64,000 nucleotides of DNA from Pseudomonadota bacterium (lineage in GTDB: Bacteria > Pseudomonadota > Gammaproteobacteria > Burkholderiales > Chitinibacteraceae), in NCBI GenBank assembly GCA_018261735.1, contig JAGTRM010000006.1, positions 1-64,000 of the forward strand, given 5' to 3'. The notes beneath the pieces are model-generated. The model did not search any database and had not been told where the DNA came from. It was given only the letters and a program-made list of their open reading frames with translations. Within the stretch, counting starts at the first letter, position 1. Every line of letters starts with the position of its first letter. Both the position numbers and the translations under genes were made by a program. This document shows, piece after piece, positions 8,707-17,565 of this stretch.

Positions 8707-9582
8707 ATGACCTCCCCCTATCTTGACCTGGTTAAAAGCCATGCGAGTTTGTTGAAACCACAGGCGATTCCGCTCATCGACAACCTGGCCGGGTATTCTC
8801 TCCCGCATCATCCCGAGCCGGCTGCCAATGCGCCCGTCGCACTGCTGTTCTCGCCTCATCCGGACGATGAATGCATGACCGGCGCCCTGCCGTTGCGCCT
8901 GCTGCGCGAAGCCGGCTACCGCGTGATCAACCTGCCGATCACGCTGGGTTCCAACCCGCGCCGCCAGGAAGAGCGCAGCCACGAACTGGAACGTGCCTGC
9001 CGCTGGCTGGGATTCGAACTGCGCGAAATCGAGCCGGGCGGGCTGAGCCACGTCAGCACGCATGCGCGGCAAAAGGATCCTGAAGCCTGGGCGGAGAAAG
9101 TTGAAGCGGTGGCCTGCCTCGTCGCCGAACTCAAGCCTGCGATCGTGATCTGCCCGAACGAAGACGACGGCCATGCCACGCATATCGGCACACATCATCT
9201 GGCCATGGATGCGCTGGCGCACGAAGGTCACGCCTGCTGGCTGGCACAGACTGAATTCTGGCGTGCCATGGCGCATCCCAACCTGCTGGTGGAAACCAGT
9301 TGTGCCGATACAGCCGATCTGGTCGCCGCGCTGGCTTGCCATGTGGGGGAAGTCAAACGCAACCCCTACCATTTGCGGCTGACTTCATGGATGGCCGACA
9401 ACGTGCGGCGCGGAGCGGAACTGATCGGCGGCGCCGGCGTGGAAGCGCCCGATTTTGCCTTTGGCACGCTCTACCGGCTGGATCATTTCGATGGCGAAAA
9501 GATCGAGCACACCAAGCAGCGCCACATCATGCCGGCGCGTGGCGCCTTGCTCAACCTGTTTACAGCCGGATCAGCACCGTAG
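8707..9582 (+). CDS. PIG-L family deacetylase (LmbE-like)
   Basis: The 291-residue protein has the LmbE/PIG-L fold. The signature FSPHPDDECMTGA (about residues 50-62) supplies zinc ligands His and Asp, and a later HATHIGTHHLAMDAL (about 158-172) supplies the distal His ligand. The family removes N-acetyl groups from GlcNAc-type substrates (mycothiol, bacillithiol, glycolipids); the substrate here is unknown. There is no signal peptide, so it is cytoplasmic. Its stop codon overlaps the tail of the convergent exonuclease gene by 23 bp. No terminator lies between them. Confidence 0.9.
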   Translation: MTSPYLDLVKSHASLLKPQAIPLIDNLAGYSLPHHPEPAANAPVALLFSPHPDDECMTGALPLRLLREAGYRVINLPITLGSNPRRQEERSHELERACRWLGFELREIEPGGLSHVSTHARQKDPEAWAEKVEAVACLVAELKPAIVICPNEDDGHATHIGTHHLAMDALAHEGHACWLAQTEFWRAMAHPNLLVETSCADTADLVAALACHVGEVKRNPYHLRLTSWMADNVRRGAELIGGAGVEAPDFAFGTLYRLDHFDGEKIEHTKQRHIMPARGALLNLFTAGSAP

Positions 9583-10948
9583 CGCGTTTCTTGAAAACAC
9601 TGCGGATCAGTTTGACCATCTGCGGATCAAACGCCGGGCGCGGGGCGGCCAGCACGTCAGGCAATTCGCTCTGATCATGAATCGTGCCGAGATAGGCCCA
9701 GCCATCGAAGACATGCATGGCCGGCGCCCAGTCCGGGCCTTCGGCCAAGCCCACCGGACCCGGATACGGCCACTGCGGAAAGCGATGGCGCGACAGCCCG
9801 GCCAACAGGCGCGCATGGTGGCTGGTCAGCGCCTCGCGCCCGACGCAAGCCCCCTTGCACTTGCCCAAGCCGAAAGCGATGCACCCGGGCGAATCCTTGC
9901 GCGGAACCTCCAGCCCCAGCACCACCTTGCACAAGCCCTGCCCTTCCGCCTGACGCGAGAGCATTTTTTTGGCCTCCCCCGGACTGCGGAACGGGCCAAA
10001 CAGATCCTGTCCGGGCGGCACGCCCTCATCGAGCGAAACCAGTTCGAGCTTCGCGCTCCCGGCATCCCAGCACCAGCAACAGGCTTCCTTCATCAGCACC
10101 TGCGGCAAGTTGTACTGCGGCTCAAGTTCACTGATCAGTTTCTGCTCGATCAAGGCCGCGCCGAATTCGCCCGGCGCCTCAAACCATTCCAGCCGGCGCG
10201 TGAACTTCACCAGCGGCAACTCGCGCTTCTGTTTTTTCTTGCCGGCGAAATGGGCAAGCACTTCCTTGCGGATATTCGGCGCACTGCCCACATACAACGG
10301 AATGCCATGTTCGCCATAGCAGGCAAACACGCCCGGCGTTTCCGGCAGCTCGTCCATCAGCATCGGATCGAGCCCTTCCGGCCAGGCCGGCAGCTTGGTG
10401 AGATCGGCAACCGCCGCCTCGACCGCTTCCGCGCCTTGCTCGCGCGTGGCGACGACGATGAACTGTCGGATCAGCTCGGCATCGGTCAGCGCCCGGTGGC
10501 GAGCGCCCTCGACGATCAGACCGTGGCGCACCGTCAGCGAATCGAGGTTGTGCTTATGTTCGAGCGGATAGAGTTTGCGCGACAGCTGCACGGTGCACAG
10601 CACGCGCGCATGGAAATGCAGGCCCAGCCGCTTGAATTCGCTTTTCAGAAAACCGTAGTCAAAGCGGGCGTTATGCGCCACGAACAAGCGCCCAGACAAC
10701 TTGGCCAGCACCTCGTCCGCCAGATCGGCGAAGCCGGGTGCCGTGGCCACCATGTCATCGTTGATGCCGGTCAGGTGCTGGATAAACGGTGGAATCGCCA
10801 CGCCCGGATTGACCAGGCTCGACCAGCTTTTCGCCTCGCCGTTTTCCACCAGTACCAGTCCGATTTCGGTAATGCGGTCGCGCAGCGGATTGGCGCCGGT
10901 CGTTTCCAGATCGACAAAAACCAGCGGCTCTTGATCTAACGCGCTCAT
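9560..10948 (-). CDS. DnaQ-like 3'-5' exonuclease fused to a GIY-YIG/UvrC-like nuclease region
   Basis: The 462-residue protein carries an N-terminal DEDD exonuclease (FVDLETTGANPLRDRITEIG at about 10-29, then VAHNARFDYGFL at about 90, and HRALTDAELI at about 155). A GIY-YIG region follows at about 205-290 (GVFACYGEHGIPLYVGSAPNIRKEVLAHF) and then a UvrC-like Cys-bearing segment (KDSPGCIAFGLGKCKGACVGRE). This architecture is known in Proteobacteria as an epsilon-subunit homologue with Cho/UvrC-like nuclease parts and is presumed to act in DNA repair. I choose the start at 10948 because its ATG overlaps the rlmK stop (ATGA). The 3' end overlaps the convergent deacetylase gene by 23 bp. Confidence 0.88.
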   Translation of the reverse strand: MSALDQEPLVFVDLETTGANPLRDRITEIGLVLVENGEAKSWSSLVNPGVAIPPFIQHLTGINDDMVATAPGFADLADEVLAKLSGRLFVAHNARFDYGFLKSEFKRLGLHFHARVLCTVQLSRKLYPLEHKHNLDSLTVRHGLIVEGARHRALTDAELIRQFIVVATREQGAEAVEAAVADLTKLPAWPEGLDPMLMDELPETPGVFACYGEHGIPLYVGSAPNIRKEVLAHFAGKKKQKRELPLVKFTRRLEWFEAPGEFGAALIEQKLISELEPQYNLPQVLMKEACCWCWDAGSAKLELVSLDEGVPPGQDLFGPFRSPGEAKKMLSRQAEGQGLCKVVLGLEVPRKDSPGCIAFGLGKCKGACVGREALTSHHARLLAGLSRHRFPQWPYPGPVGLAEGPDWAPAMHVFDGWAYLGTIHDQSELPDVLAAPRPAFDPQMVKLIRSVFKKRATVLIRL

Positions 10949-11883
10949 GGCTTCACGAAGCGGAAACACTGGTGGATTTTCTTGTTGCGGAAATCCTCGG
11001 GCACCGATTGCGCCGAAATATCCTGACACTGCGCCAGCAGCGATTCATCCATCTTGAAGGTGCGCAGATTATTGGAGAAATACAGCACACCGCCCGGATT
11101 GAGCAATGCGAGGCAGGAATCGATCAGCCAGGCATGATCGCGCTGTACATCGAGCACGCCGAGCATTTTCTTGGAGTTGGAAAAGGATGGCGGATCGCAA
11201 ACGATCAGGTCGAATTTTTCGCGTTGTTCCAGCGCATGGCGCAGCCAGGCAAACACATCCTCGCGCACGCGATTATTCTGCTGAAACGCCATGCCGTTCA
11301 GGCCGAAATTGCGCCCGGCCCAGTCCAGATAAGTGTTCGACATATCGACCGTCACCGTCTCGCGCGCGCCGCCGGCCGCGGCATACACGGTAAATGCGCC
11401 GGTATAGCTGAACAGGTTCAGGAAGCGCTTGCCCGCCGCCTCGGCGCGCACGCGCTTGCGCGTATTGCGGTGATCGAGGAACAGGCCGGTATCCAGATAG
11501 GCATCGAGGTTCACATAAAAGCCCAGGCCATCCTCGTGCACGACGAAATCCTCGCCGCTCGCGCCGGTTTTTTCGTACTGCTGCTCGCCGCGCTGGCGGC
11601 GGCGGGTTTTCAGGCTCACCGCGTCGAGCGGGATCTGCAGTACCTCGGCGCAGGCAGAGCGAATCTCGTCCAGCCAGTCGGCGTGGTCCTCGTCGCTTTC
11701 CACCCAGCCGGTCTCGACTTCCTGCAGATGCACGCGGCCTTCGTACCAATCGACGATCACCGGAAATTCCGGCACATCCCGGTCGTACAAACGGTAGCAA
11801 CTGATGCCCTGGCGCTTGGCCCATTTGGACCAGTGGCGGGCATTTTTCAACAAGCGGTTACGGAAACTGGAGATATCGGACAT
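10945..11883 (-). CDS. rlmK: 23S rRNA m7G2069 methyltransferase, free-standing RlmK
   Basis: The 312-residue protein aligns along its whole length with the C-terminal (RlmK) half of E. coli RlmKL. Shared features are an N-terminal PUA-like/RlmI-type region (NRLLKNARHWSKWAKRQGI), the YLDTGLFLDHR motif, the SAM-binding motif FLNLFSYTGAFTVYAA (about 155-170), TVDMSNTYLDWA, and the catalytic-region VCDPPSFSNSKK. In E. coli RlmK is fused to RlmL (m2G2445); here it is separate. It is followed by the exonuclease gene with a 4-bp ATGA overlap, indicating translational coupling. No strong ribosome site precedes the start, but the N-terminus matches the family. Confidence 0.88.
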   Translation of the reverse strand: MSDISSFRNRLLKNARHWSKWAKRQGISCYRLYDRDVPEFPVIVDWYEGRVHLQEVETGWVESDEDHADWLDEIRSACAEVLQIPLDAVSLKTRRRQRGEQQYEKTGASGEDFVVHEDGLGFYVNLDAYLDTGLFLDHRNTRKRVRAEAAGKRFLNLFSYTGAFTVYAAAGGARETVTVDMSNTYLDWAGRNFGLNGMAFQQNNRVREDVFAWLRHALEQREKFDLIVCDPPSFSNSKKMLGVLDVQRDHAWLIDSCLALLNPGGVLYFSNNLRTFKMDESLLAQCQDISAQSVPEDFRNKKIHQCFRFVKP

Positions 11884-11949
11884 GACAATACAGACACAGG
11901 AGCAAAGACCGGAGTGTACCCTGTAACCCCGGCCACTGTTGACGCTTGA

Positions 11950-12471
11950 TTAGGTCCAGTCGTTCGGGGTTTGCGGCCATTCGGCCTCGCGCCAAGCCAC
12001 CAGGCGCGCAAGGATAGGCCCTGGCACGTACTGGCTGACCACCTCTTTCCAGCCTTCCGGCCCGATCAGGCCCTTCACCATGGTCGAGCTGACTTCGGCA
12101 ATTTCGCGCGGTGGCATCAGGAAAACGGTATCGATATGCGGGGCCAGATCGGCATTGATGTAGCGCATCTTGCGCTCGAACTCGTAATCGGCGGCTTCGC
12201 GGATGCCACGCAGAATAAAGTTGGCACCCTGCTCGCGCGCAAAATCGACCAGGAAGCAGTTCTGGAAAGTTTCCACGCGCACGCGAGGCAGGTGCGCGGT
12301 GGTTTCCTGCAACATCTGCAGCCGTTCGTTATGGTTGAACGTGTATTTCTTGTCCGGATTTTCGCCGATGGCAACGATCATTTCGTCGAAAAGCTCGACG
12401 CCACGCTCGATCATCCACAAGTGGCCGTTGGTTACCGGATCAAAACTGCCTGCGTAGACGCCTCGACGCAT
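11950..12471 (-). CDS. coaD: Phosphopantetheine adenylyltransferase (CoaD family)
   Basis: The 173-residue nucleotidyltransferase transfers AMP from ATP to 4'-phosphopantetheine, the penultimate step of coenzyme A synthesis. It has the family opening [20 protein letters not shown] with the TxGH motif, and [19 protein letters not shown] matching the substrate-binding helix. The C-terminal SSTMVK motif is present (ISSS..VK in E. coli), but the tail continues with [18 protein letters not shown], which differs from the classical enzyme. The start at 12471 has an AGGGG site at proper distance; an ATG two codons upstream is too close to it. A second CoaD-like gene elsewhere cannot be excluded. Confidence 0.82.
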   Translation of the reverse strand: MRRGVYAGSFDPVTNGHLWMIERGVELFDEMIVAIGENPDKKYTFNHNERLQMLQETTAHLPRVRVETFQNCFLVDFAREQGANFILRGIREAADYEFERKMRYINADLAPHIDTVFLMPPREIAEVSSTMVKGLIGPEGWKEVVSQYVPGPILARLVAWREAEWPQTPNDWT

Positions 12472-12647
12472 TTTCATTCCCCTGTTGCCTGAGGGGCGAC
12501 TATAGCACCCAACCGCGCAATTTCAATCTGCGCCATATTTACACATAGCACCCAATAGCCTTTACGATGCCATTCTTGCAGTGCTCATAACAAATTACTA
12601 CATTGAGTTGATTGATTTTACTTTTTATTCACATCAGGGAGTCCCTC

Positions 12648-13010
12648 ATGGAAAACGACCAACCGCCCGTGCCTTCGCCGCGCCCCGCTCCTGGCGAGCT
12701 CGACGGTAAAACCATTGCGATCCTGGTCTGGCTCGGCACCATCTTTTTCGGTTTCATCCCTTCGCTCGTCGTTTTCCTGATCCGCAAGGATGACGAGTTT
12801 CTGCTTGATCACACCAAGGAAGCGCTGAACTGGTCGATCACGACCGCCATCGGCTGGTTGTGCGGCGTTGTATTCTCTTTCTTGCTGATCGGCTTCCTGT
12901 TTTTCCCGCTGATCATTCTGTGCAATCTGGTCTTTTGCATCATGGGTGCCGTCAAGGCCAGCAACAACCAGCGCTTTCGCGTACCGGTCAGCCTGCGGTT
13001 AATCAAGTAA
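12648..13010 (+). CDS. DUF4870 small membrane protein
   Basis: The 120-residue protein has a Pro-rich cytoplasmic N-terminus (about 1-22) and then two to three hydrophobic segments: ILVWLGTIFFGFIPSLVVFLI, a segment around WSITTAIGWLCGVVFSFLLI, and GFLFFPLIILCNLVFCIMGA. The spacing and the phrase VFLIRKDDEFLLDHTKEALNW are characteristic of DUF4870 (Tic20-like) proteins. The function is unknown. The start is set by a CAGGGAG site. It is monocistronic and converges on the LysR gene through a shared hairpin terminator. Confidence 0.85.
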   Translation: MENDQPPVPSPRPAPGELDGKTIAILVWLGTIFFGFIPSLVVFLIRKDDEFLLDHTKEALNWSITTAIGWLCGVVFSFLLIGFLFFPLIILCNLVFCIMGAVKASNNQRFRVPVSLRLIK

Positions 13011-13026
13011 TCCTTTTCATCATAAA

Positions 13027-13059
13027 TTCATACGGGCAACGCCAACTGCCCGTATTGAA
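13027..13059. terminator. Convergent hairpin terminator (DUF4870 gene / lysR)
   Basis: ATACGGGCA (13030-13038) pairs with TGCCCGTAT (13047-13055) across an 8-nt loop. The stem is extended by ATTC/GAAT flanks with one bulge. The U-tract is weak. It lies between two convergent genes. Confidence 0.6.
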
Positions 13060-13065
13060 TACCTC

Positions 13066-14016
13066 TCACACTCGGGTGCCGAATCCAAGCTTGCGCAGGT
13101 GCTGGAGAAACGCATCGGCAGCAACTGAAAGCACGGCTTTTTCAGCCATGCAGAGCCCCAGATGCACCTCGATCGGAAACCCCTTGTTGCTGTGGATAGG
13201 GACGGCGGTCAGCGGTTCGCCACCGCCGGGTGCGGAGGAAAGCGCCAGGCGCGTGAGGATGGTCACCGATTCACCCGAATGGCAAATCTGGCGCAGGCAG
13301 TCCAGCGAGTTGGTTTCCAGCAGGATATTCAAGGCGGCCCGTTGCGCCACCGCCGCGCGCTCGATCACACGGCGCAAGCCGGAATGGCGCTCGGAGATCG
13401 CAACCGGATAAGCGGCGATATCTGAAAAACAGCAGCTTGCCTTGCTGGCCAGTGGATGGGCACTGGAAACCCCGGCACACAGGGTATCCGTATAGGCATG
13501 CACGATCTCCACCCCGGGTGAACGAACCAGATTGAAACCGATACCGATCTCCACAGCGCCCTCGAGCACCGATTGCACGATGACCTCGCTGGGAACGCGG
13601 TGGATCTCGAAACGGATCTGTGCATGCTGGCGGTGAAACTCGGCGATGGCCGGCGCCAGCAACCCGGCAATCGGCGCCTCGACCGTGGCAATGCGCACCG
13701 TGCCACGCTTCAACCCTTTCAGGTCATCCAGGCGCTCTTGCATGCGCTGTGTTTCGTTCACAACCTGCCGGGCGTACTCCAAATAAGCTGCACCACTTTC
13801 GGTCAGGCTAACGCCGCGCCGATGCCGCTCGAACAACAAACACCCCAATGAACGCTCCAGCGCCGACACCTGCCGACTGATCGCGGAAACATCCATGTCG
13901 AGCTGCCAGGCCGCATCGGACATGGATCCGGTGCTGGCAATCTCCTGCACGATGGTCAGTGCCCGGGTCAGGTCGTGAACATGCTGCAATGGCTGCGACG
14001 AAATGGTGCGTTTCAT
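13066..14016 (-). CDS. LysR-family transcriptional regulator, divergent from the D-amino-acid/peptide operon
   Basis: The 316-residue protein has an N-terminal winged HTH (VQEIASTGSMSDAAWQLDMDVSAISRQVSALERSLG, about 23-58). A LysR effector domain starts near residue 95 (RGTVRIATVEAPIAGLLAPAIAEFH). It is transcribed away from the substrate-binding-protein gene at 14174 with a 157-bp shared control region, the classic arrangement for a LysR activator of the neighbouring operon. The effector is presumably a substrate or intermediate of that operon (inference). The effector domain contains a Cys-Cys pair (ASCCFSD), with no known role. Confidence 0.92.
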   Translation of the reverse strand: MKRTISSQPLQHVHDLTRALTIVQEIASTGSMSDAAWQLDMDVSAISRQVSALERSLGCLLFERHRRGVSLTESGAAYLEYARQVVNETQRMQERLDDLKGLKRGTVRIATVEAPIAGLLAPAIAEFHRQHAQIRFEIHRVPSEVIVQSVLEGAVEIGIGFNLVRSPGVEIVHAYTDTLCAGVSSAHPLASKASCCFSDIAAYPVAISERHSGLRRVIERAAVAQRAALNILLETNSLDCLRQICHSGESVTILTRLALSSAPGGGEPLTAVPIHSNKGFPIEVHLGLCMAEKAVLSVAADAFLQHLRKLGFGTRV

Positions 14017-14173
14017 GCCCGTTTCTGGTTTGCGTTTTTAACAAGTATATCTTAACAGTTTTGCCATTGATTTCAATTCACAATCCCAATTACGATGGAT
14101 TTCGCCTGAGAGAACAACAGCGATACCCAGGCACGGACGAACCAAAGTCAACATTGATTTTCAAGGAGAAATC

Positions 14174-15709
14174 ATGCTCAACCCATATCCGAACCTGCGT
14201 CGCTGGGGGGCTTGCGCCGCCGCCGTCATCGCGCTGGGCGCCGCTCCGCTACAGGCATCCACGATCACGATCGCCACCGTCAGCGAACCCCCATCTCTGG
14301 ACCCGGCGACAACCTCCGATCTGGTCTCGATGATCACCCAGCACGTATTTGAAACGCTCTACACCTACAACAGCGAATGGAAAGTCGCACCGCTCCTGGC
14401 GGCAGGATTTCCGGAAGTCAGCAAGGATGGCCTGCATTACGTGATCACCTTGCGCCCGGGCCTGAAATTCCATACCGGTGCCGCCGTCACTCCGACCGAC
14501 GTGGCCGCCAGCCTCGAACGCTGGCTCAAGGCTTCGCCACGCGGCAAGCTGGCCGGCGAATCTATCGCCAGCATCAAACCGCAAGGCGCCAACAAGGTGG
14601 AAATCAACCTGAAGGAGCCTTTCCCGCCGCTGCTCTCACTGCTGGCCTATCCGAACGGCGCTGCGGCCGTGATGCCCAAGGCCATCGCAGAAGCGAGCAC
14701 CAACGCTCCGCTCAAGGACTATGTAGGCACCGGGCCTTTCCGCTTTCTCGAGCGCAAGCCGGACCAGTACATCCGCCTGACCAAGTTCGACCAGTACAGC
14801 TCGCCCGCCGGCACCCCAAACGGCTTTGCCGGCACCCGTGCGGCCAAGGTGGACGAACTGCGCTTCGTGCCGGTTCCCAATGCCAACACCCGGCTGGAAG
14901 GCGTGCTCGCCGGCCAGTTCGACTATGCCGATTCGCTGAACCCGGAGTTTTTCGACAAGCTCAAGGCATCCACTGCGGTAAAACCTGCCGTGATCAAGCC
15001 GGCCAGCTGGGCTTTCCTGATCTTCAACACCAAGCAAGGCGCCATGGCCGATGCCAATCTGCGCCGCGCAGCGCAGGCCGCGATCCAGCCTGAAGCCATG
15101 ATGATCGGCGGCTTTGGCAATCCGGAACTGATCAACCTGGAATCGAGCCTGTTCCCGAAGCAATCGATGTTCCATTCCACCGCGGGTGCCGCGCAGTACA
15201 ACCAGAATGGCGGTGCGGCAAAAGCCAAGCAAATACTGGCCAAGGCCGGTTACAAGGGGCAACCGATCCGCATCCTGACCAGCCCGCAATACGATTTTCT
15301 CTACAAGATGAGCCAGGTTGCAGCACAGAACCTGCAGGAAGCAGGCTTCAAGGTTGACCTGCAAGTGGTCGACTGGGCCACGCTGCTGCAAAAGCGCGGC
15401 GATGCCGGTGCCTGGGACGGCTTCTTCACTTTCCATGGTTTTGTGCCTGAGCCTGCGCTGGTCAGCATCGTCAACCCGGGCTATCCGGGCTGGTGGGACA
15501 GCCCGGCCAAGCGTGCCGCGTTCGACAAGTTCTCAGGCGAACAATCGGATGCTGCGCGCATGAAAGCCTGGGCAGAAATGCAAAAACTGTTCATGGAAGA
15601 AGCTCCGACGCTGAAAGTAGGCGAGTTCGCCAACCTGGGTGCAGCCAACCGCAAGCTCAACGGCTTCACACCGATGATTTTCCCGGCCTTCTGGAACGTA
15701 ACCCGGTAA
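14174..15709 (+). CDS. ABC importer periplasmic binding protein (family 5, DppA/GsiB-like)
   Basis: This 511-residue extracytoplasmic solute receptor starts with a signal peptide (RRWGACAAAVIALGAAPLQA, cleavage near residue 35) followed by the SBP_bac_5 opening TITIATVSEPPSLDPATTSDLV. Further family landmarks are EVSKDGLHYVITLRPGLKFHTGAAVTPTDVAASLERW and YVGTGPFRFLE. An AAGGAG site precedes the ATG. It heads an operon of two permeases, D-aminoacylase, RidA, a PLP enzyme and two ATPases. The gene company suggests that the ligand is an N-acylated D-amino acid or D-residue peptide rather than a generic dipeptide (inference). Confidence 0.95.
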   Translation: MLNPYPNLRRWGACAAAVIALGAAPLQASTITIATVSEPPSLDPATTSDLVSMITQHVFETLYTYNSEWKVAPLLAAGFPEVSKDGLHYVITLRPGLKFHTGAAVTPTDVAASLERWLKASPRGKLAGESIASIKPQGANKVEINLKEPFPPLLSLLAYPNGAAAVMPKAIAEASTNAPLKDYVGTGPFRFLERKPDQYIRLTKFDQYSSPAGTPNGFAGTRAAKVDELRFVPVPNANTRLEGVLAGQFDYADSLNPEFFDKLKASTAVKPAVIKPASWAFLIFNTKQGAMADANLRRAAQAAIQPEAMMIGGFGNPELINLESSLFPKQSMFHSTAGAAQYNQNGGAAKAKQILAKAGYKGQPIRILTSPQYDFLYKMSQVAAQNLQEAGFKVDLQVVDWATLLQKRGDAGAWDGFFTFHGFVPEPALVSIVNPGYPGWWDSPAKRAAFDKFSGEQSDAARMKAWAEMQKLFMEEAPTLKVGEFANLGAANRKLNGFTPMIFPAFWNVTR

Positions 15710-15720
15710 CCCGTCTCTGC

Positions 15721-15747
15721 GCCCCTGCGGCAGCTCGCCACGGGGGC
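15721..15747 (+). other. Intercistronic stem-loop after the binding-protein gene
   Basis: GCCCCTG (15721-15727) pairs with CGGGGGC (15741-15747) with one G-U pair. A stem here, without a U-tract, is typical of structures that protect the abundant binding-protein mRNA from 3' decay and lower permease expression. Confidence 0.4.
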
Positions 15748-15774
15748 GGCAGATCCGGCCATTAGGATAATGCG

Positions 15775-16716
15775 ATGACTCGTTTCCTCACCCGCCGCAT
15801 CGGCAGCACGCTGCTCGTGCTGCTGCTCGTGGCTACGCTGGTGTTTGTGATCACCCGCGTCATTCCCGGCGATCCGGCTGCCGTACTGCTGGGATCGGCC
15901 GCGACGCCGGAAGACGCCCTGCGCCTGCGCGCGCAGTTCGGTCTGGACGCCCCGCTCTGGTCACAGTACCTGGGCTGGATCGGGCAATTGGTCCGGCTGG
16001 ATTTCGGCGATTCGATCTTTCTGGGCCAGAGCGTGCTCGAAGCCCTGGGCAGCCGCGCCGAATTGACGGCAACACTGACACTGTTCGCCACCGGTCTGGC
16101 GGTATTGATCGGCGTGCCGCTGGGCATTCTGGCTGCGGCACAGCGCAAGGGCATCGTCGCCCAGTTGGCCAGTGCACTGGGTATTTTCGGCGCCAGCGTG
16201 CCGAGTTTCTGGGTGGGTCTGGTTCTGATCCAGTATTTCTCCACCAAGCTGGGCTGGTTTCCCGTTTCCGGCTATGGCCCGCCCGATGCCGATTGGCCAA
16301 CACGGCTGCACCACCTGGTATTGCCCGCAGTGGCATTGGCGCTGCCCAACTCGGCGCTGATCCTGCGCTTCACCCGCACCAGCATGCTCGAAGTGCTGGG
16401 CGAGGATTACATCCGTACCGCACGCGCCAAGGGCTTGGGGCCCTTTACCGTGGTGGTCAAGCATGGTTTCAAGAATGCACTGATCCCGGTGCTGACCGTG
16501 ATCGGGCTGACACTGGCCATCATGATCGGCGGCGCCATCGTCACCGAAACCGTGTTCGGCCTACCCGGCGTGGGCAACCTGATTGTTTCCGCGGTATTGC
16601 GTCGCGACTACCCGGTCATCCAGGGCGCACTCGTCATCGTCTCCGCGTTGTATGTCCTGATCAACCTTGCCATCGACCTGCTGTACCTGTGGGTTGATCC
16701 GCGCGTCAAAGCCTGA
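15775..16716 (+). CDS. ABC importer permease (DppB/GsiC-like)
   Basis: The 313-residue inner-membrane protein has about six TM helices. The first is RIGSTLLVLLLVATLVFVIT, and the DppB-type VIPGDPAAVLLG follows. The permease EAA loop is visible as EDYIRTARAKGLGPFTVVVKHGFKNA (about 205-230), the contact point for the ATPases. The start has an AGGATA site. It forms a heterodimeric pore with the next gene, which begins 9 bp downstream. Specificity comes from the binding protein. Confidence 0.95.
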   Translation: MTRFLTRRIGSTLLVLLLVATLVFVITRVIPGDPAAVLLGSAATPEDALRLRAQFGLDAPLWSQYLGWIGQLVRLDFGDSIFLGQSVLEALGSRAELTATLTLFATGLAVLIGVPLGILAAAQRKGIVAQLASALGIFGASVPSFWVGLVLIQYFSTKLGWFPVSGYGPPDADWPTRLHHLVLPAVALALPNSALILRFTRTSMLEVLGEDYIRTARAKGLGPFTVVVKHGFKNALIPVLTVIGLTLAIMIGGAIVTETVFGLPGVGNLIVSAVLRRDYPVIQGALVIVSALYVLINLAIDLLYLWVDPRVKA

Positions 16717-16725
16717 GGAAACACC

Positions 16726-17553
16726 ATGATCTGGCGTTCACTGTTGTCCCGTCCGCTTATCGTGGCCGGTCTGCTCATTCTGTTGCTGATGGCACTGGCC
16801 AGCCTGTTTGCCGGTTCGCTCGCCCCGTTCGATCCGGGCAAGATGGCTCTGATGCAGCGCATCCAAGCGCCGGGTATCGCGCATTATTTCGGCACCGATG
16901 AATTCGGCCGCGATGTCTACTCCCGTCTGCTGTTTGCCGGACGCCTGTCGCTCTCCGTCGGTGTGCTGGTCGCCATCGTTTCGATCTTCCTCGGCACGGT
17001 GCTCGGCGTCTGTGCCGGCTATTTCCGCAAACTCGACACCCCGCTCTCGCGCCTGATCGATGCGCTGATGGCTTTTCCGGACATCCTGCTGGCCATCGCG
17101 CTGATGGCCGCGTTTGGCCCGAGCCTTTCCAACGTAGTCATCGCATTGGGCGTGGTTTATACCCCCCGGGTTGCCCGCGTGGTGCGCGCCGTCACCATGG
17201 TCCAGCGCGAGCTGCCTTTCGTCGAGGCCTCGCGCTCGATGGGCGCCGGCCCGTTATGGATCATTCGCGTGCATATCCTGCCCAATCTGCTGCCACCGCT
17301 GCTGGTGCAGGGCACCTTCATCTTCGCCTACGCGATCCTGGCCGAATCGGCGCTGTCGTTCCTCGGCGTCGGCGTTCCGCCGCAGAATCCGACCTGGGGC
17401 AACATGATTGCAACCGGCCAGAGCTATTTCCAGCGCGCCGACTGGATGATGCTGTTCCCCGGGGCCGCGATTGCCCTGACCGTACTGTCGCTGCAACTGG
17501 TGGGCGATGCCCTGCGCGATGCACTCGACCCCAAACTGCGCCGCAGCGTGTAA
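16726..17553 (+). CDS. ABC importer permease (DppC/GsiD-like)
   Basis: The 275-residue membrane protein has an N-terminal TM helix (PLIVAGLLILLLMALASLFA). The OppC-type N segment LAPFDPGKMALMQRIQAPG, then HYFGTDEFGRDVYSRLLFAGRLSL, is diagnostic of the DppC/OppC branch. The EAA loop reads FVEASRSMGAGPLWIIRVHILPNL. A GAGGAAA site precedes the ATG. It partners the previous permease and completes the translocation channel. Confidence 0.95.
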   Translation: MIWRSLLSRPLIVAGLLILLLMALASLFAGSLAPFDPGKMALMQRIQAPGIAHYFGTDEFGRDVYSRLLFAGRLSLSVGVLVAIVSIFLGTVLGVCAGYFRKLDTPLSRLIDALMAFPDILLAIALMAAFGPSLSNVVIALGVVYTPRVARVVRAVTMVQRELPFVEASRSMGAGPLWIIRVHILPNLLPPLLVQGTFIFAYAILAESALSFLGVGVPPQNPTWGNMIATGQSYFQRADWMMLFPGAAIALTVLSLQLVGDALRDALDPKLRRSV

Positions 17554-17565
17554 AGGACGATCAGC

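Noticed and set aside
16608..16862. Small antisense frame inside the ABC permease genes
   Set aside because: It runs across two well-supported permease genes with no independent signal.
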